Positions 1-8,067 of a stretch of 60,191 nt of DNA are shown here, piece by piece; positions within the stretch are counted from its first letter, which is position 1; the number at the start of each line of letters is the position of its first letter. The notes under the pieces are model-generated. The model saw nothing but the letters and a program-made list of their open reading frames with translations. It was not told the DNA's origin and searched no databases. Origin of the DNA: Rathayibacter_A sp036510655 (GTDB lineage Bacteria > Actinomycetota > Actinomycetes > Actinomycetales > Microbacteriaceae); assembly GCA_036510655.1 (NCBI GenBank), contig DATCDQ010000103.1, forward strand, positions 1 through 60,191, read 5' to 3'. The translations under genes were made by a program, and so were the position numbers.

Positions 1-137
1 GCGCCCAGCTGCGCGCGCTTCGTTCCGCGACAGCAACTCGTGGGCAGGGCGTTTTTCGTGGCGCTGCCCTTTGGGCGCTTCGGGCCCGTCCGGTAGATCA
101 CAGGGCGGTCGGGTAGCAATGCGGGGCGGTTGCCGCT
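1..137. other. no gene recognised at window edge
   Basis: GC-rich sequence before the 3' end of the minus-strand VanZ gene. I see no convincing coding frame. A weak GGGCAG/CTGCCC inverted repeat near 40-85 might terminate the VanZ transcript, but the pairing is poor. Confidence 0.3.
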
Positions 138-581
138 CTACTGAGCTGCCGCGCGGCGCTTGCGCGCATCCGCCCGCATTCGAAGGAGCGCGACGATGCC
201 GCCGCCGATCAGCGCCCCAGCAGTATTGGCGATGACATCGCCCACCGAGGCGAACCGTTGTGGCAGAAAGAACTTCTGGAACAGCTCGATGCCGACGGAC
301 AACACGAACCCTGCGGCCACCGATGTCCACCACAGGCGTGGTGTCGCGTAGAGCGCGATCAGTGCACCGAACGGCACGAACATGATCACGTTGGCAGCCG
401 ACTCGACGAAGTCGTAGTCCAGCCATGCCGGCATTCCGGCACCGTGCAAGACGCTCAGCGTTCGGGCGAGTTGCGCGTCGAACGGGCGATCGACCGGTGT
501 CGGCCAGAATGCGATCGTCAAGATGATCACCAAACACGCGGCGAGAACCCAGCGAGTGATGATGCGCGCGCGAGGATTCAC
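138..581 (-). CDS. VanZ-like family membrane protein
   Basis: 147-residue protein with four hydrophobic stretches at about residues 9-25, 62-80, 83-100 and 113-133. It carries the VanZ-like signatures NVIMFVPFG (about 64-72) and SVGDVIANTAGALIG (about 112-126), plus an ELFQ segment between them. VanZ itself gives low-level teicoplanin resistance in enterococci. Most actinobacterial relatives are short membrane proteins of unknown function, so no resistance role is claimed. The start is GTG with no Shine-Dalgarno, but a TAGGCT box lies 8 bp upstream, which suggests a leaderless transcript. It is divergent from the DUF4012 gene. Confidence 0.85.
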   Translation of the reverse strand: MNPRARIITRWVLAACLVIILTIAFWPTPVDRPFDAQLARTLSVLHGAGMPAWLDYDFVESAANVIMFVPFGALIALYATPRLWWTSVAAGFVLSVGIELFQKFFLPQRFASVGDVIANTAGALIGGGIVALLRMRADARKRRAAAQ

Positions 582-589
582 GGGGTTAG

Positions 590-595
590 AGCCTA
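590..595 (-). promoter_or_regulatory. candidate -10 box of the VanZ gene (TAGGCT)
   Basis: TAGGCT on the minus strand ends 8 bp before the GTG start at 581. This fits the TANNNT then start-codon arrangement seen at several genes here and known for leaderless actinobacterial transcripts. Confidence 0.35.
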
Positions 596-655
596 CTGGG
601 CTTGGCGGCGTGATGAATGTGCGGTTCGCTCATTATGTTCTGGTTGAATAGCGGA

Positions 656-2491
656 ATGTCCCAAGCAGCAGAAACCAGGCGATCCGCGCGCCATCATCGC
701 CGGACCCGCAAGCGCCTGGTCGCACGCTGGTGGTTCTGGGCCATCATCGTTGTCCTGCTTGCGATCATCGCGGCCGTCGCATGGGTCGGGGTGCGCGGGC
801 TTCAGGCCAAGAAGGACCTCGAGGCATCCATTCCGTTGGCGTCGACGGTGAAGACGCAATTGCTCGCTCAGGATGTGGCAGGAGCACAGCGCACACTCAA
901 GACGCTGACACCGAAGGTGGAGGATGCCAAGAAGCTGACCAGCGACTTCGTGTGGCGCACGGCCGAGCTGGTTCCGGTACTCGGCAGCAACCTGACCGCG
1001 ATGCGCAAGCTGGCGGATGCGACGGACCTCGTCGTCAACGGAGCAGTGAAACCGTTGCTGACGGTCGCGGACCTCCTGAACCCCACTTCCTTCAAGCCGG
1101 TCAACGGCGCCATCAACATCGCGCCGCTCAGCAAGGCGATTCCGGCGTTCAAGCAAGCGGATGCTGCGCTCCAGACCGCGGTCACCGAAGCGAAAAGCAT
1201 CGACACCGGTTCGACCATCGGCCAGGTCGCCGCCGCCAAAACCAAGTTCGTCGGACTACTGGACCAGATCGCGCCAACCGTGAGCACGCTGAACACGGTC
1301 GTGCCGCTGCTGCCACGCGCGCTCGGCGCTGACGGGGCGCGGCACTACGTCGTCGTGTTCCAGAACACGGCGGAAATGCGCGCTCTGGGCGGCACGGTAC
1401 TCTCCAGCACATTGGCCACGGTCGACAACGGCAAGATCTCGATGAGCCAAACCGTGCCGGCCGGCAAATACAACCACTACGGTCAATCCGTCATCCCGGT
1501 GCCCGACGGGGTCGAGCAAATATACGGCGCGACGTTCGGCACGTTCATCGCCAATGCCACCGTGCGGCCGAGCTTCGAATCGACCGCTGAGATCACCAAG
1601 GTGATGTGGAAGGACCAGTTCGGGGTGAACATCGATGGCGTCATTTCCATCGACCCGACAGCGCTGAGCTACGTGATGCGCGCGCTCGGGCCGGTTCCGA
1701 TCGCCAGCGGTGACGTACTCACGAGCGGGAACCTCGTCTCATTGCTGCTCAATCAGGTCTACCTGCGCTACCCGAAGGATGGCGCGGCGCAGGATGCGAT
1801 CTATGCGGAGTCCGTTGACGCCGTTTTCGCGCGACTGTCAGCCGGACAGGTCGACCCGAAAGTTCTCTTGGCAGCGGCAACCCAAGGCTGGAAGGAGCAC
1901 CGTCTGCTCTTCTGGAGCGCCGACGCATCCGAACAGAAGCAACTGGAAGGCGCGGATCTGAGTGGGTCGCTGCCGATCAGCGACGCCCACACCGATCGCG
2001 TTGGCGTGTTCTTTCAGGATGCCATCGGTTCCAAGATGGACTTCTACCTCAAGCAGTCCGTGACGCTCGCGCAAGCCCAATGCCGCAGTGACGGCAAGGA
2101 GAACTATCGTGTGACCGTCACCATGACGAACACGGCGCCTGCCAATGCCGCGGACACGTTGGGCCCGGCGATTTTGGGCACGTACGAGCGCGAGCGCATC
2201 CCGCCCGCGGTGCTGAAGCTGCACCTGATGCTGTATGCGCCGCCGGGTTCGACCATTTCGGCAGCGACCGTTGGTGGCGCGGCCGTTCCGGTGACGCCGT
2301 ACCACGACACGACGTATCCGGTTTCGATGATCACGACCCAGTTCCCACCCGGCGCCAGCCAGACGGTGACGTTCGACGTCGTGGCAGGCACCGCGGGAAC
2401 GAGAACGCTCGCGGCCCAGGTGACCCCGTTGATCTCTCCGACGCCGATCACGACAGCGAAGCTGAACTGTTCGACGGTGGCGAGCAAGTAG
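656..2491 (+). CDS. DUF4012 domain-containing membrane-anchored protein
   Basis: About 611 residues from the ATG at 656, chosen because an Arg-rich cytoplasmic start (residues 8-22) precedes a single membrane helix (about 23-46). An earlier ATG frame exists but would add an unlikely 13 residues. The rest is predicted extracellular, with the DUF4012 core in the middle, containing a HYVVVFQNTAEMRALGG segment followed by an STLATVDNG turn. DUF4012 proteins are common in Actinobacteria, often near cell-surface polysaccharide genes, but have no established activity. The C-terminal part looks like beta-rich surface domains. No polysaccharide genes adjoin it here. Confidence 0.8.
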   Translation: MSQAAETRRSARHHRRTRKRLVARWWFWAIIVVLLAIIAAVAWVGVRGLQAKKDLEASIPLASTVKTQLLAQDVAGAQRTLKTLTPKVEDAKKLTSDFVWRTAELVPVLGSNLTAMRKLADATDLVVNGAVKPLLTVADLLNPTSFKPVNGAINIAPLSKAIPAFKQADAALQTAVTEAKSIDTGSTIGQVAAAKTKFVGLLDQIAPTVSTLNTVVPLLPRALGADGARHYVVVFQNTAEMRALGGTVLSSTLATVDNGKISMSQTVPAGKYNHYGQSVIPVPDGVEQIYGATFGTFIANATVRPSFESTAEITKVMWKDQFGVNIDGVISIDPTALSYVMRALGPVPIASGDVLTSGNLVSLLLNQVYLRYPKDGAAQDAIYAESVDAVFARLSAGQVDPKVLLAAATQGWKEHRLLFWSADASEQKQLEGADLSGSLPISDAHTDRVGVFFQDAIGSKMDFYLKQSVTLAQAQCRSDGKENYRVTVTMTNTAPANAADTLGPAILGTYERERIPPAVLKLHLMLYAPPGSTISAATVGGAAVPVTPYHDTTYPVSMITTQFPPGASQTVTFDVVAGTAGTRTLAAQVTPLISPTPITTAKLNCSTVASK

Positions 2492-2523
2492 CGCACTCCT
2501 CCGTGGTCGGGTGGCGGCCGCCC

Positions 2524-2660
2524 GGTCGGTCGAGTAGTGCACGGGCGGGCGAACGCGCCCAGTCGGTCGAGTAGTGCACGAGCGCAGCGAATACGCGTAT
2601 CGAGACCCGTACAGTGGCGCACTGGGTCTCGACACGTTCGTTCCTCGCCTACTCGACATC
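2524..2660. repeat. interspersed GGTCGAGTAG repeat cluster
   Basis: GGTCGAGTAG occurs at 2528 and 2565 in direct orientation and as CTACTCGAC at 2649, with GAGACCC/GGGTCTC arms between (about 2602-2630). The arrangement is a large imperfect inverted repeat. The same core recurs at 18004, 19424 and 20592. It can form a long hairpin at the 3' side of the DUF4012 gene. Confidence 0.7.
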
Positions 2661-2781
2661 GAGGTGCACCGGGGAAACGAGCCGAGACTTTGCACCCGTC
2701 GTTGCCTTGCTTTGCCCGAGTGCGCCGGAGCGACAGAATAGGGGAGCGCCGGCATCCGGTCGGTAGGGACAGGGGGCAACA

Positions 2782-3000
2782 ATGGCAGGATTCGATGACA
2801 TCGCGAAGTCAGTTGGAGGCTTCGTCGAACAGAACCAGGACAAGATCGGTGAAGCGCTGAAAAGCGAGCAGGCCGAAGGGATCAGTGACAAGATCCTCGA
2901 TGGCGCAGCGGATGCCGCGAACAAGGTCACTGGTGACAAGTTCAAGGATCAGATTGCTGGCGCCCGCGATGCAGCGGACAAGGCCGTCGGCAACGAGTAG
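2782..3000 (+). CDS. MT0933-like antitoxin family protein
   Basis: 72-residue acidic, Ala/Asp/Lys-rich helical protein beginning MAGFDDIAKSVGGFVEQNQ and ending in repeated DAADKAVG-type heptads. It resembles the short MT0933/Rv0909-type antitoxin family (similarity judged by eye). The start has a good AGGGGGC Shine-Dalgarno about 6 bp upstream. In mycobacteria the family pairs with an SRPBCC-type toxin. No such partner adjoins it here, so it may be an orphan, or simply a CsbD-like/stress helix protein. A strong hairpin terminator follows. Confidence 0.6.
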   Translation: MAGFDDIAKSVGGFVEQNQDKIGEALKSEQAEGISDKILDGAADAANKVTGDKFKDQIAGARDAADKAVGNE

Positions 3001-3031
3001 TCGTTCCGTGACGGCTGACGTCGCCATTGAG

Positions 3032-3060
3032 AGGGGCCGCGCACGCTGTGCGCGGCCCCT
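3032..3060 (+). terminator. intrinsic terminator after the antitoxin-like gene
   Basis: Perfect 13-bp stem AGGGGCCGCGCAC with a GCT loop, 32 bp past the stop codon. There is no clear T-run, as is common in GC-rich actinobacteria. Confidence 0.7.
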
Positions 3061-3120
3061 CGCGCGTCGCGGGCTATATGTTCGCCCCGGCCGCGTGCCT
3101 TGGACCCCTCGCCTCGTGAG

Positions 3121-3180
3121 AGTGTCCGTTTCGGACGACCGCGCCATCTAGACCTGACGCGGTCGTCCGAAACGGACACT
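3121..3180. repeat. palindromic element, copy 1 (GTCCGTTTCGGAC family)
   Basis: Perfect 23-bp inverted repeat: arms at 3121-3143 and 3158-3180, with a 14-nt loop. The arm core AGTGTCCGTTTCGGA is shared with the element at 4314-4379. The shared sequence extends a few bases outward (GTGAG before both copies), so the two are related copies rather than chance terminators. They bracket the AbiEi-like gene. Confidence 0.85.
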
Positions 3181-3328
3181 GTCGTCGTTGGTGCAGAGCG
3201 GTGCAGCGGCTTGCCCCAAGCATTCGAATTGACCTTACTTGTCCACAGAATGCGAAGCCTGCGCGGAATGTGCGTGCCCCATCGTGCACGCTGGCGGCGT
3301 GACAGGTATAGACGACGTGACATCCCGC

Positions 3329-4315
3329 ATGTGGATTGGACGACAGCTCGACCTTGGCCCGCGCACGACGCGCTCGTTAAGTCGCGGAGTCTCCGCGTCC
3401 GAACTTGAACGTGTGCGCCGAGGCGTATTCCGGGCTCCCGACAAAGCAACGCAGAAGCAGGCCGATGCGCTGAGCGGACGCGAGCGGGCCGAAAAGAAAC
3501 GGCAGCGCTTCCTTGAAGACGTCGTCGCCGTCATGGTGACACGAAAGCGGATGCCTGTACTTTCGCACCGGTCAGCCCTCGCAGTATGGGACCTTCCGGC
3601 ATCGCGCGAGTGGCCGCACACCGTTGACATTCTCGTAGGCCAATCGTCGAACCTCCGCAGCAAGAATCGCGTGCGTGTACATAGAGACGAATACGGCGGT
3701 CACGACGTGGTCGAGCACAACGGATTTCTTGTCACAACACCGGTGCGAACCATCGTCGACCTGGCTCGCGACGGTGACTTCGAGGGAGCTGTCGTAGCTC
3801 TCGATCATGCGCTCAATCCACGACTCGCGTCTGCCATGCAGCTCGTCACCCGCGACGACGCTCGTGCTTGCCTTGCCGCCATGTCGTCATCGCGTGGTCG
3901 GGCTCTTGCCACGAAAGCCATTGAATTCGCGCGAGCGGAGGCCGGCTCTCCGGGAGAGAGTGTCAGTCGCATCGGCATCCACGTGTTGGGTTTCGCTGTT
4001 CCGGAGTTGCAGGTCAGGCACGCTTCGCCGCGAGGCGGGTACTACGAAACAGACTTCGAATGGATCGACTATCGACAGATCGGCGAGTTCGACGGTCTCG
4101 GCAAGTATTTGAAGGCATCCGTGCCACCGGGTAAAGATCCCGGCCAGGTCGTACACGACGAGAAAGTTCGCGAAGACGACCTGCGCGAGGAAGGCAATGG
4201 TGTCACGAGGTGGGGGTGGCAGGAAGTGCGTCACCTCCCGACCTTGCGGGCAAAGTTGCTTGGTGCCGGCATTCCGATCGTGCGTCGCCCGCTGCGGCTG
4301 CCGGACTTTCAGTGA
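3329..4315 (+). CDS. AbiEi-antitoxin-like / DUF559-type protein
   Basis: 328 residues from the ATG at 3329. The frame stays open back to a TTG at 3239, and a GTG at 3299 is also possible. The N-terminal half has the winged-helix layout of actinobacterial AbiEi-type proteins: a short basic segment ending VRRGVFRAPD, then LSHRSALAVWDLP, then VTTPVRTIVDLAR. The C-terminal part has GGYYETDFEWIDY and IGEFDGLGKY, recalling DUF559/Vsr-like nuclease folds (Asp at about 262 and Glu at about 275 could be metal ligands). Such solo proteins are often labelled type IV TA antitoxin domain proteins, but no AbiEii nucleotidyltransferase adjoins it. Codons are more AT-tolerant than in the ribosomal genes, and it lies between two related palindromes upstream of the S10 operon, which suggests recent insertion. 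Confidence 0.65.
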   Translation: MWIGRQLDLGPRTTRSLSRGVSASELERVRRGVFRAPDKATQKQADALSGRERAEKKRQRFLEDVVAVMVTRKRMPVLSHRSALAVWDLPASREWPHTVDILVGQSSNLRSKNRVRVHRDEYGGHDVVEHNGFLVTTPVRTIVDLARDGDFEGAVVALDHALNPRLASAMQLVTRDDARACLAAMSSSRGRALATKAIEFARAEAGSPGESVSRIGIHVLGFAVPELQVRHASPRGGYYETDFEWIDYRQIGEFDGLGKYLKASVPPGKDPGQVVHDEKVREDDLREEGNGVTRWGWQEVRHLPTLRAKLLGAGIPIVRRPLRLPDFQ

Positions 4316-4379
4316 GAGTGTCCGTTTCGGATGAGAGGGTCCGGGGGACTGGGCGCGCTCGTCCGAAACGGACGCTCTC
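4314..4379. repeat. palindromic element, copy 2 (GTCCGTTTCGGAC family)
   Basis: Arms 4314-4335 and 4358-4379 (22 bp, two mismatches) with a 22-nt loop. It overlaps the stop codon of the AbiEi-like gene. It shares AGTGTCCGTTTCGGA with copy 1 but has a different loop, so the stem is the conserved part. It may also act as a terminator. Confidence 0.8.
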
Positions 4380-4383
4380 GCGC

Positions 4384-4860
4384 ATTACGGGGCGAACCTA
4401 CGCGCGCTCGACGGGCGCGAGCCCGGCCGGCCGGAGGGCGCGACACGCCCGGGTTGCAACATGGGCAAATCTCTGACAGAATCTTCTAGTTCAACATTTC
4501 ATTTGTCGGGTGCACCTGTGCCCGCGAATCGGATCACTGCCAGGCAGTGCATAGTCGCCCCAGACGATCAGCATCATCACGTTCAGCGTGATCGCGCTCA
4601 TCGTCACCAGGGTTCAGGCTAGGCCGCGGGTAGCAGAACTCAGCTTAATCAACACTCGAGAAGACGTGGTTTTGTCACGTCTTCGTTCGGGCCCAAAGTC
4701 CTTGCGGATTCTGTGCCCGAAAAGCGTGTTGACACGGGCATTGACAGAAGAACAGTGGTGCGACACCTGTAGTGCCCATACGTTTCGCAACGCATGCGTC
4801 CAATGCGACAACGGTCGAAAGACCCGCGTTGTACGACGCCCGATAGAGAGAGAGTCCGAC
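4384..4860 (+). promoter_or_regulatory. long leader/promoter region of the S10 operon
   Basis: About 475 nt without a recognisable gene. Two TTGACA hexamers lie at 4729-4734 and 4741-4746, a plausible -35 pair, but no good -10 at 17-18 bp was found. An AT-richer patch at 4470-4500 is another candidate. The GAGAGAGAG at about 4846 serves as the rpsJ Shine-Dalgarno. A ribosomal-protein autoregulatory leader structure is possible, but I cannot demonstrate one. Confidence 0.35.
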
Positions 4861-5169
4861 ATGGCGGGACAGAAGATCCGCATTCGACTTAAGTCGTATG
4901 ACCATGAGGTCATCGACACCTCGGCACGCAAGATCGTCGACACGGTCACCCGCGCGGGTGCAACCGTCGTTGGCCCCGTGCCGCTTCCGACCGAGAAGAA
5001 CGTGATCTGCGTTATCCGTTCGCCTCACAAGTACAAGGACAGCCGGGAGCACTTCGAAATGCGCACCCACAAGCGTCTGATCGACATCATCGACCCGACA
5101 CCGAAGGCCGTCGACTCGCTTATGCGCCTCGACCTTCCTGCCGATGTCAACATCGAGATCAAGCTGTAG
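4861..5169 (+). CDS. rpsJ: 30S ribosomal protein S10
   Basis: 102 residues, full length for S10, from MAGQKIRIRLKSYDHEVID to the C-terminal VNIEIKL. The ATG at 4861 is preceded by a purine-rich GAGAGAGAG. The frame stays open upstream to 4588 but conservation begins here. S10 sits in the 30S head and, as NusE, partners NusB in transcription antitermination. It is the first gene of the S10 operon; the str-operon genes (rpsL, rpsG, fusA, tuf) that often precede it are not in the window. Confidence 0.97.
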   Translation: MAGQKIRIRLKSYDHEVIDTSARKIVDTVTRAGATVVGPVPLPTEKNVICVIRSPHKYKDSREHFEMRTHKRLIDIIDPTPKAVDSLMRLDLPADVNIEIKL

Positions 5170-5177
5170 GGGTACCG

Positions 5178-5852
5178 ATGCTAAACGCAAACTTGTCTGC
5201 CACTGAGAACAAGACCGTCAAAGGCCTCCTCGGCACGAAGCTCGGCATGACCCAGGTCTGGGACGAGAACAACAAGCTCATCCCCGTCACCGTCATCGAG
5301 GTCGGCACGAACGTTGTGACCCAGCTCCGCACTCCTGAGCGCGACGGCTACAAGGCCGTGCAGATCGCCTACGGGCAGATCGACCCGCGCAAGGCGAACA
5401 AGCCGTCGACCGGCCACTTCGAGGCCGCCGGCGTCACGCCGCGCCGTCACCTCACCGAGCTGCGCACAGCGGATGCCGCTGGCTACAGCCTCGGTCAGGA
5501 ACTGACCGCAGAGAGCACCTTCGAGCCCGGCGAGCGCATCGACGTCGTCGGCACCTCAAAGGGCAAGGGCTTCGCTGGTGTGATGAAGCGACACAACTTC
5601 AAGGGCGTCTCCTCGTCGCACGGTTCGCACCGTAACCACCGCAAGCCGGGCTCGATCGGTGCGTCTTCGACCCCGAGCCGCGTCTTCAAGGGCATGCGCA
5701 TGGCGGGCCGGATGGGTGGCGATCGCGTAACCGTACTCAACTTGACCGTGCAGGCGATTGACGCCGAGAAGGGCCTGCTGCTGGTCAAGGGCGCCGTCCC
5801 AGGTGCCCGCGGTCGCATCGTTTTCGTTCGCAACGCAGTGAAGGGGGCGTAA
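5178..5852 (+). CDS. rplC: 50S ribosomal protein L3
   Basis: 224 residues with the bacterial L3 hallmarks: LLGTKLGMTQVW near residue 17, SKGKGFAGVMKRHNFKG (about 130-146) and GRMGGDRVTVLNL (about 176-188). L3 binds near the peptidyl-transferase centre and helps nucleate 50S assembly. It starts 8 bp after rpsJ with a GGGG Shine-Dalgarno. A short N-terminal stretch of about 13 residues precedes the usual TVKGLLG start, typical of this lineage. Confidence 0.97.
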   Translation: MLNANLSATENKTVKGLLGTKLGMTQVWDENNKLIPVTVIEVGTNVVTQLRTPERDGYKAVQIAYGQIDPRKANKPSTGHFEAAGVTPRRHLTELRTADAAGYSLGQELTAESTFEPGERIDVVGTSKGKGFAGVMKRHNFKGVSSSHGSHRNHRKPGSIGASSTPSRVFKGMRMAGRMGGDRVTVLNLTVQAIDAEKGLLLVKGAVPGARGRIVFVRNAVKGA

Positions 5853-5857
5853 CACTC

Positions 5858-6589
5858 ATGCCAGATGTAAAAGACACCGCCGCCGCTGACACGGCCACAA
5901 CGCTGGATGTCATCGACGTCACGGGCGCGAAGGCCGGCTCTGTTGAGTTGCCCGCCGCACTGTTCGACGTGCAGGTCAACGTTCCGCTCATCCACCAAGT
6001 CGTCGTCGCTCAGCTTGCCGCTGCCCGCCAGGGCACGCACAAGGTCAAGAACCGTGGCGAGGTTTCCGGTGCAGGCCGCAAGCCGTTCAAGCAGAAGGGA
6101 ACCGGTCGTGCCCGTCAGGGTTCGATCCGCGCCCCCCAGATGACCGGTGGTGGCATCGTCCACGGGCCAACGCCGCGCAGTTACGCACAGCGCACCCCCA
6201 AGAAGATGATCGCCGCAGCACTGCTCGGCGCGCTGAGCGATCGCGCCCGCGGCGCGCGCCTGCACGTCGTCGAGTCGCTCGCCCTCGGTGAGACCCCGTC
6301 GACGAAGGCCGTCATCACGTTGCTCGACCAGATCGCGACATCCCGTCACGTGCTCATCGTGCTTGAGCGCGGCGACGAGATCAGCGTCAAGAGCGTGCGC
6401 AACATCCCAACCGTCCACACGCTGACGTACGACCAGTTGAACGCCTACGACGTGCTGGTGAGTGACGACATCATCTTCACCCACGCAGCGATCGACGGTT
6501 TCATCTCGAGCAAGCGCGTTTCGACAAGCTCAACGACCGAAGCGACCGACGAGACCGACGCGACCGATAAGGAAGAGGTGGTCGCATAA
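5858..6589 (+). CDS. rplD: 50S ribosomal protein L4 with repeat-derived C-terminal tail
   Basis: 243 residues. The L4 core includes the exit-tunnel loop segment AGRKPFKQKGTGRARQGS and the ATP-grasp-like C-terminal region ending near DIIFTHAAIDGF. L4 lines the exit tunnel and in many bacteria represses the S10 operon. The last 24 residues or so (RVSTSSTTEATDETDATD...) lie beyond the normal end. They start within a copy of the interspersed TTCGACAAGCTCA repeat, so part of the tail seems to come from a repeat insertion. Its stop overlaps the rplW start (TAATG). Confidence 0.96.
   Translation: MPDVKDTAAADTATTLDVIDVTGAKAGSVELPAALFDVQVNVPLIHQVVVAQLAAARQGTHKVKNRGEVSGAGRKPFKQKGTGRARQGSIRAPQMTGGGIVHGPTPRSYAQRTPKKMIAAALLGALSDRARGARLHVVESLALGETPSTKAVITLLDQIATSRHVLIVLERGDEISVKSVRNIPTVHTLTYDQLNAYDVLVSDDIIFTHAAIDGFISSKRVSTSSTTEATDETDATDKEEVVA
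6518..6539 (+). repeat. TTCGACAAGCTCA interspersed repeat inside rplD
   Basis: 22-nt match to the family seen at 17606 (in map). Read in frame it encodes RVSTSSTT at the L4 tail. The core TTCGACAAGCTCA is identical in both places. Confidence 0.6.
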
Positions 6590-6888
6590 TGCCCGCCATC
6601 AACAAGGACCCGCGCGATGTCATCATCGCCCCGGTGGTTTCCGAGAAGAGCTACAGCCTGATCGACGAAGGCAAGTACACCTTCGTTGTCGACCCGCGCT
6701 CGAACAAGACAGAGATCAAGCTCGCGATCGAGAAGATCTTCAAGGTCAAGGTCGCATCGGTGAACACGCTGAACCGTCAGGGCAAGGCAACCCGCACGAA
6801 GTTCGGGATCGGCAAGCGCAAGGACACCAAGCGCGCCATCGTCACGCTCAAGTCCGGCTCGATCGACATCTTCACGGCTGTCGGCTAG
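6589..6888 (+). CDS. rplW: 50S ribosomal protein L23
   Basis: 99 residues, full length. Conserved DVIIAPVVSEKSY at the N-terminus, YTFVVDPRSNKTEIKLAIE in the middle and GKRKDTKRAIVTL near the end. L23 sits at the tunnel exit and docks trigger factor and SRP. Its ATG overlaps the rplD stop by one base, indicating translational coupling. Confidence 0.97.
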   Translation: MPAINKDPRDVIIAPVVSEKSYSLIDEGKYTFVVDPRSNKTEIKLAIEKIFKVKVASVNTLNRQGKATRTKFGIGKRKDTKRAIVTLKSGSIDIFTAVG

Positions 6889-6906
6889 GGAGCATAAGGA
6901 ATAACA

Positions 6907-7746
6907 ATGGCTATTCGTAAGTACAAGCCCACGACCCCGGGTCGTCGCGGATCTTCCGTCGCAGATTTTGCGGAGATCACCCGCTCGACCCCGGAGAAGT
7001 CGCTGCTTCGCCCCCTCTCCAAGACCGGTGGCCGCAACAATCAGGGCCGCATCACCACGCGTCACATCGGTGGCGGCCACAAGCGTCAGTACCGCGTCAT
7101 CGACTTCCGTCGCAATGACAAAGACGGTGTCGACGCCAAGGTCGCGCACATCGAGTACGACCCGAACCGCACGGCGCGCATCGCACTGCTGCACTTCGTG
7201 GACGGCACCAAGCGTTACATCCTGGCACCGAACAAGCTCTCGCAGGGCGACGTCGTCGAGTCGGGCGCGGGCGCGGACATCAAGCCGGGCAACGCCCTGC
7301 CGCTGAAGAACATCCCCACCGGTACCGTGATCCACGCGATCGAGTTGAAGCCGGGCGGCGGTGCCAAGCTGGCACGGTCTGCCGGCTCATCCGTTCGCCT
7401 CGTGGCGAAGGACGGCCCGTACGCGCAGCTGCGTCTGCCCTCCGGCGAAATCCGCAACGTGGATGCCCGCTGCCGCGCAACGATCGGTGAGGTCGGCAAC
7501 GCGGAGCAGGGCAACATCAACTGGGGCAAGGCCGGCCGCAATCGCTGGAAGGGCATCCGCCCGACCGTTCGCGGTGTCGCCATGAACCCGGTCGACCACC
7601 CGCACGGTGGTGGTGAGGGCAAGACCTCCGGTGGACGCCACCCGGTCAGCCCGTGGGGCCAGAAGGAAGGCCGCACTCGCCATCCCAACAAGGAGAGCGA
7701 CAAGCTCATCGTCCGCCGCCGCACCGCGTCCAAGAAGCGTAAGTAG
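6907..7746 (+). CDS. rplB: 50S ribosomal protein L2
   Basis: 279 residues, standard length. It has GGRNNQGRITTRHIGGGHK near residue 39 and the NPVDHPHGGGEGK motif with the invariant His near residue 230, important for peptidyl-transferase function and subunit association. It follows rplW after 18 nt with an AAGGAAT Shine-Dalgarno. Confidence 0.98.
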   Translation: MAIRKYKPTTPGRRGSSVADFAEITRSTPEKSLLRPLSKTGGRNNQGRITTRHIGGGHKRQYRVIDFRRNDKDGVDAKVAHIEYDPNRTARIALLHFVDGTKRYILAPNKLSQGDVVESGAGADIKPGNALPLKNIPTGTVIHAIELKPGGGAKLARSAGSSVRLVAKDGPYAQLRLPSGEIRNVDARCRATIGEVGNAEQGNINWGKAGRNRWKGIRPTVRGVAMNPVDHPHGGGEGKTSGGRHPVSPWGQKEGRTRHPNKESDKLIVRRRTASKKRK

Positions 7747-7757
7747 GAGTCAAGAAG

Positions 7758-8039
7758 ATGCCACGCAGTCTGAAGAAGGGCCCCTTCGTCGACGAACACT
7801 TGCTTCGCAAGGTGATCTCGGCGAATGAAGCCAGCAGCAAGAACGTGATCAAGACCTGGTCACGTCGCTCGATGATCGTCCCGGCCATGCTGGGTCACAC
7901 CATCGCAGTGCACGACGGTCGCAAGCACATCCCGGTGTTCGTCACCGAGTCCATGGTCGGACACAAGCTCGGCGAGTTTGCCCCGACCCGCACCTTCCGC
8001 GGTCACGTGAAGGACGACAAGAAGGGTCGTCGCCGCTAA
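7758..8039 (+). CDS. rpsS: 30S ribosomal protein S19
   Basis: 93 residues, with RSLKKGPFVDEHLL at the N-terminus and GEFAPTRTFRGH near the C-terminus. S19 sits in the 30S head and forms a heterodimer with S13 near the A site. It follows rplB by 11 nt, with AGGAG about 8 bp before the ATG. Confidence 0.98.
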   Translation: MPRSLKKGPFVDEHLLRKVISANEASSKNVIKTWSRRSMIVPAMLGHTIAVHDGRKHIPVFVTESMVGHKLGEFAPTRTFRGHVKDDKKGRRR

Positions 8040-8067
8040 GCGCGGGGACGAAAAGGAGGAGAAAGAA

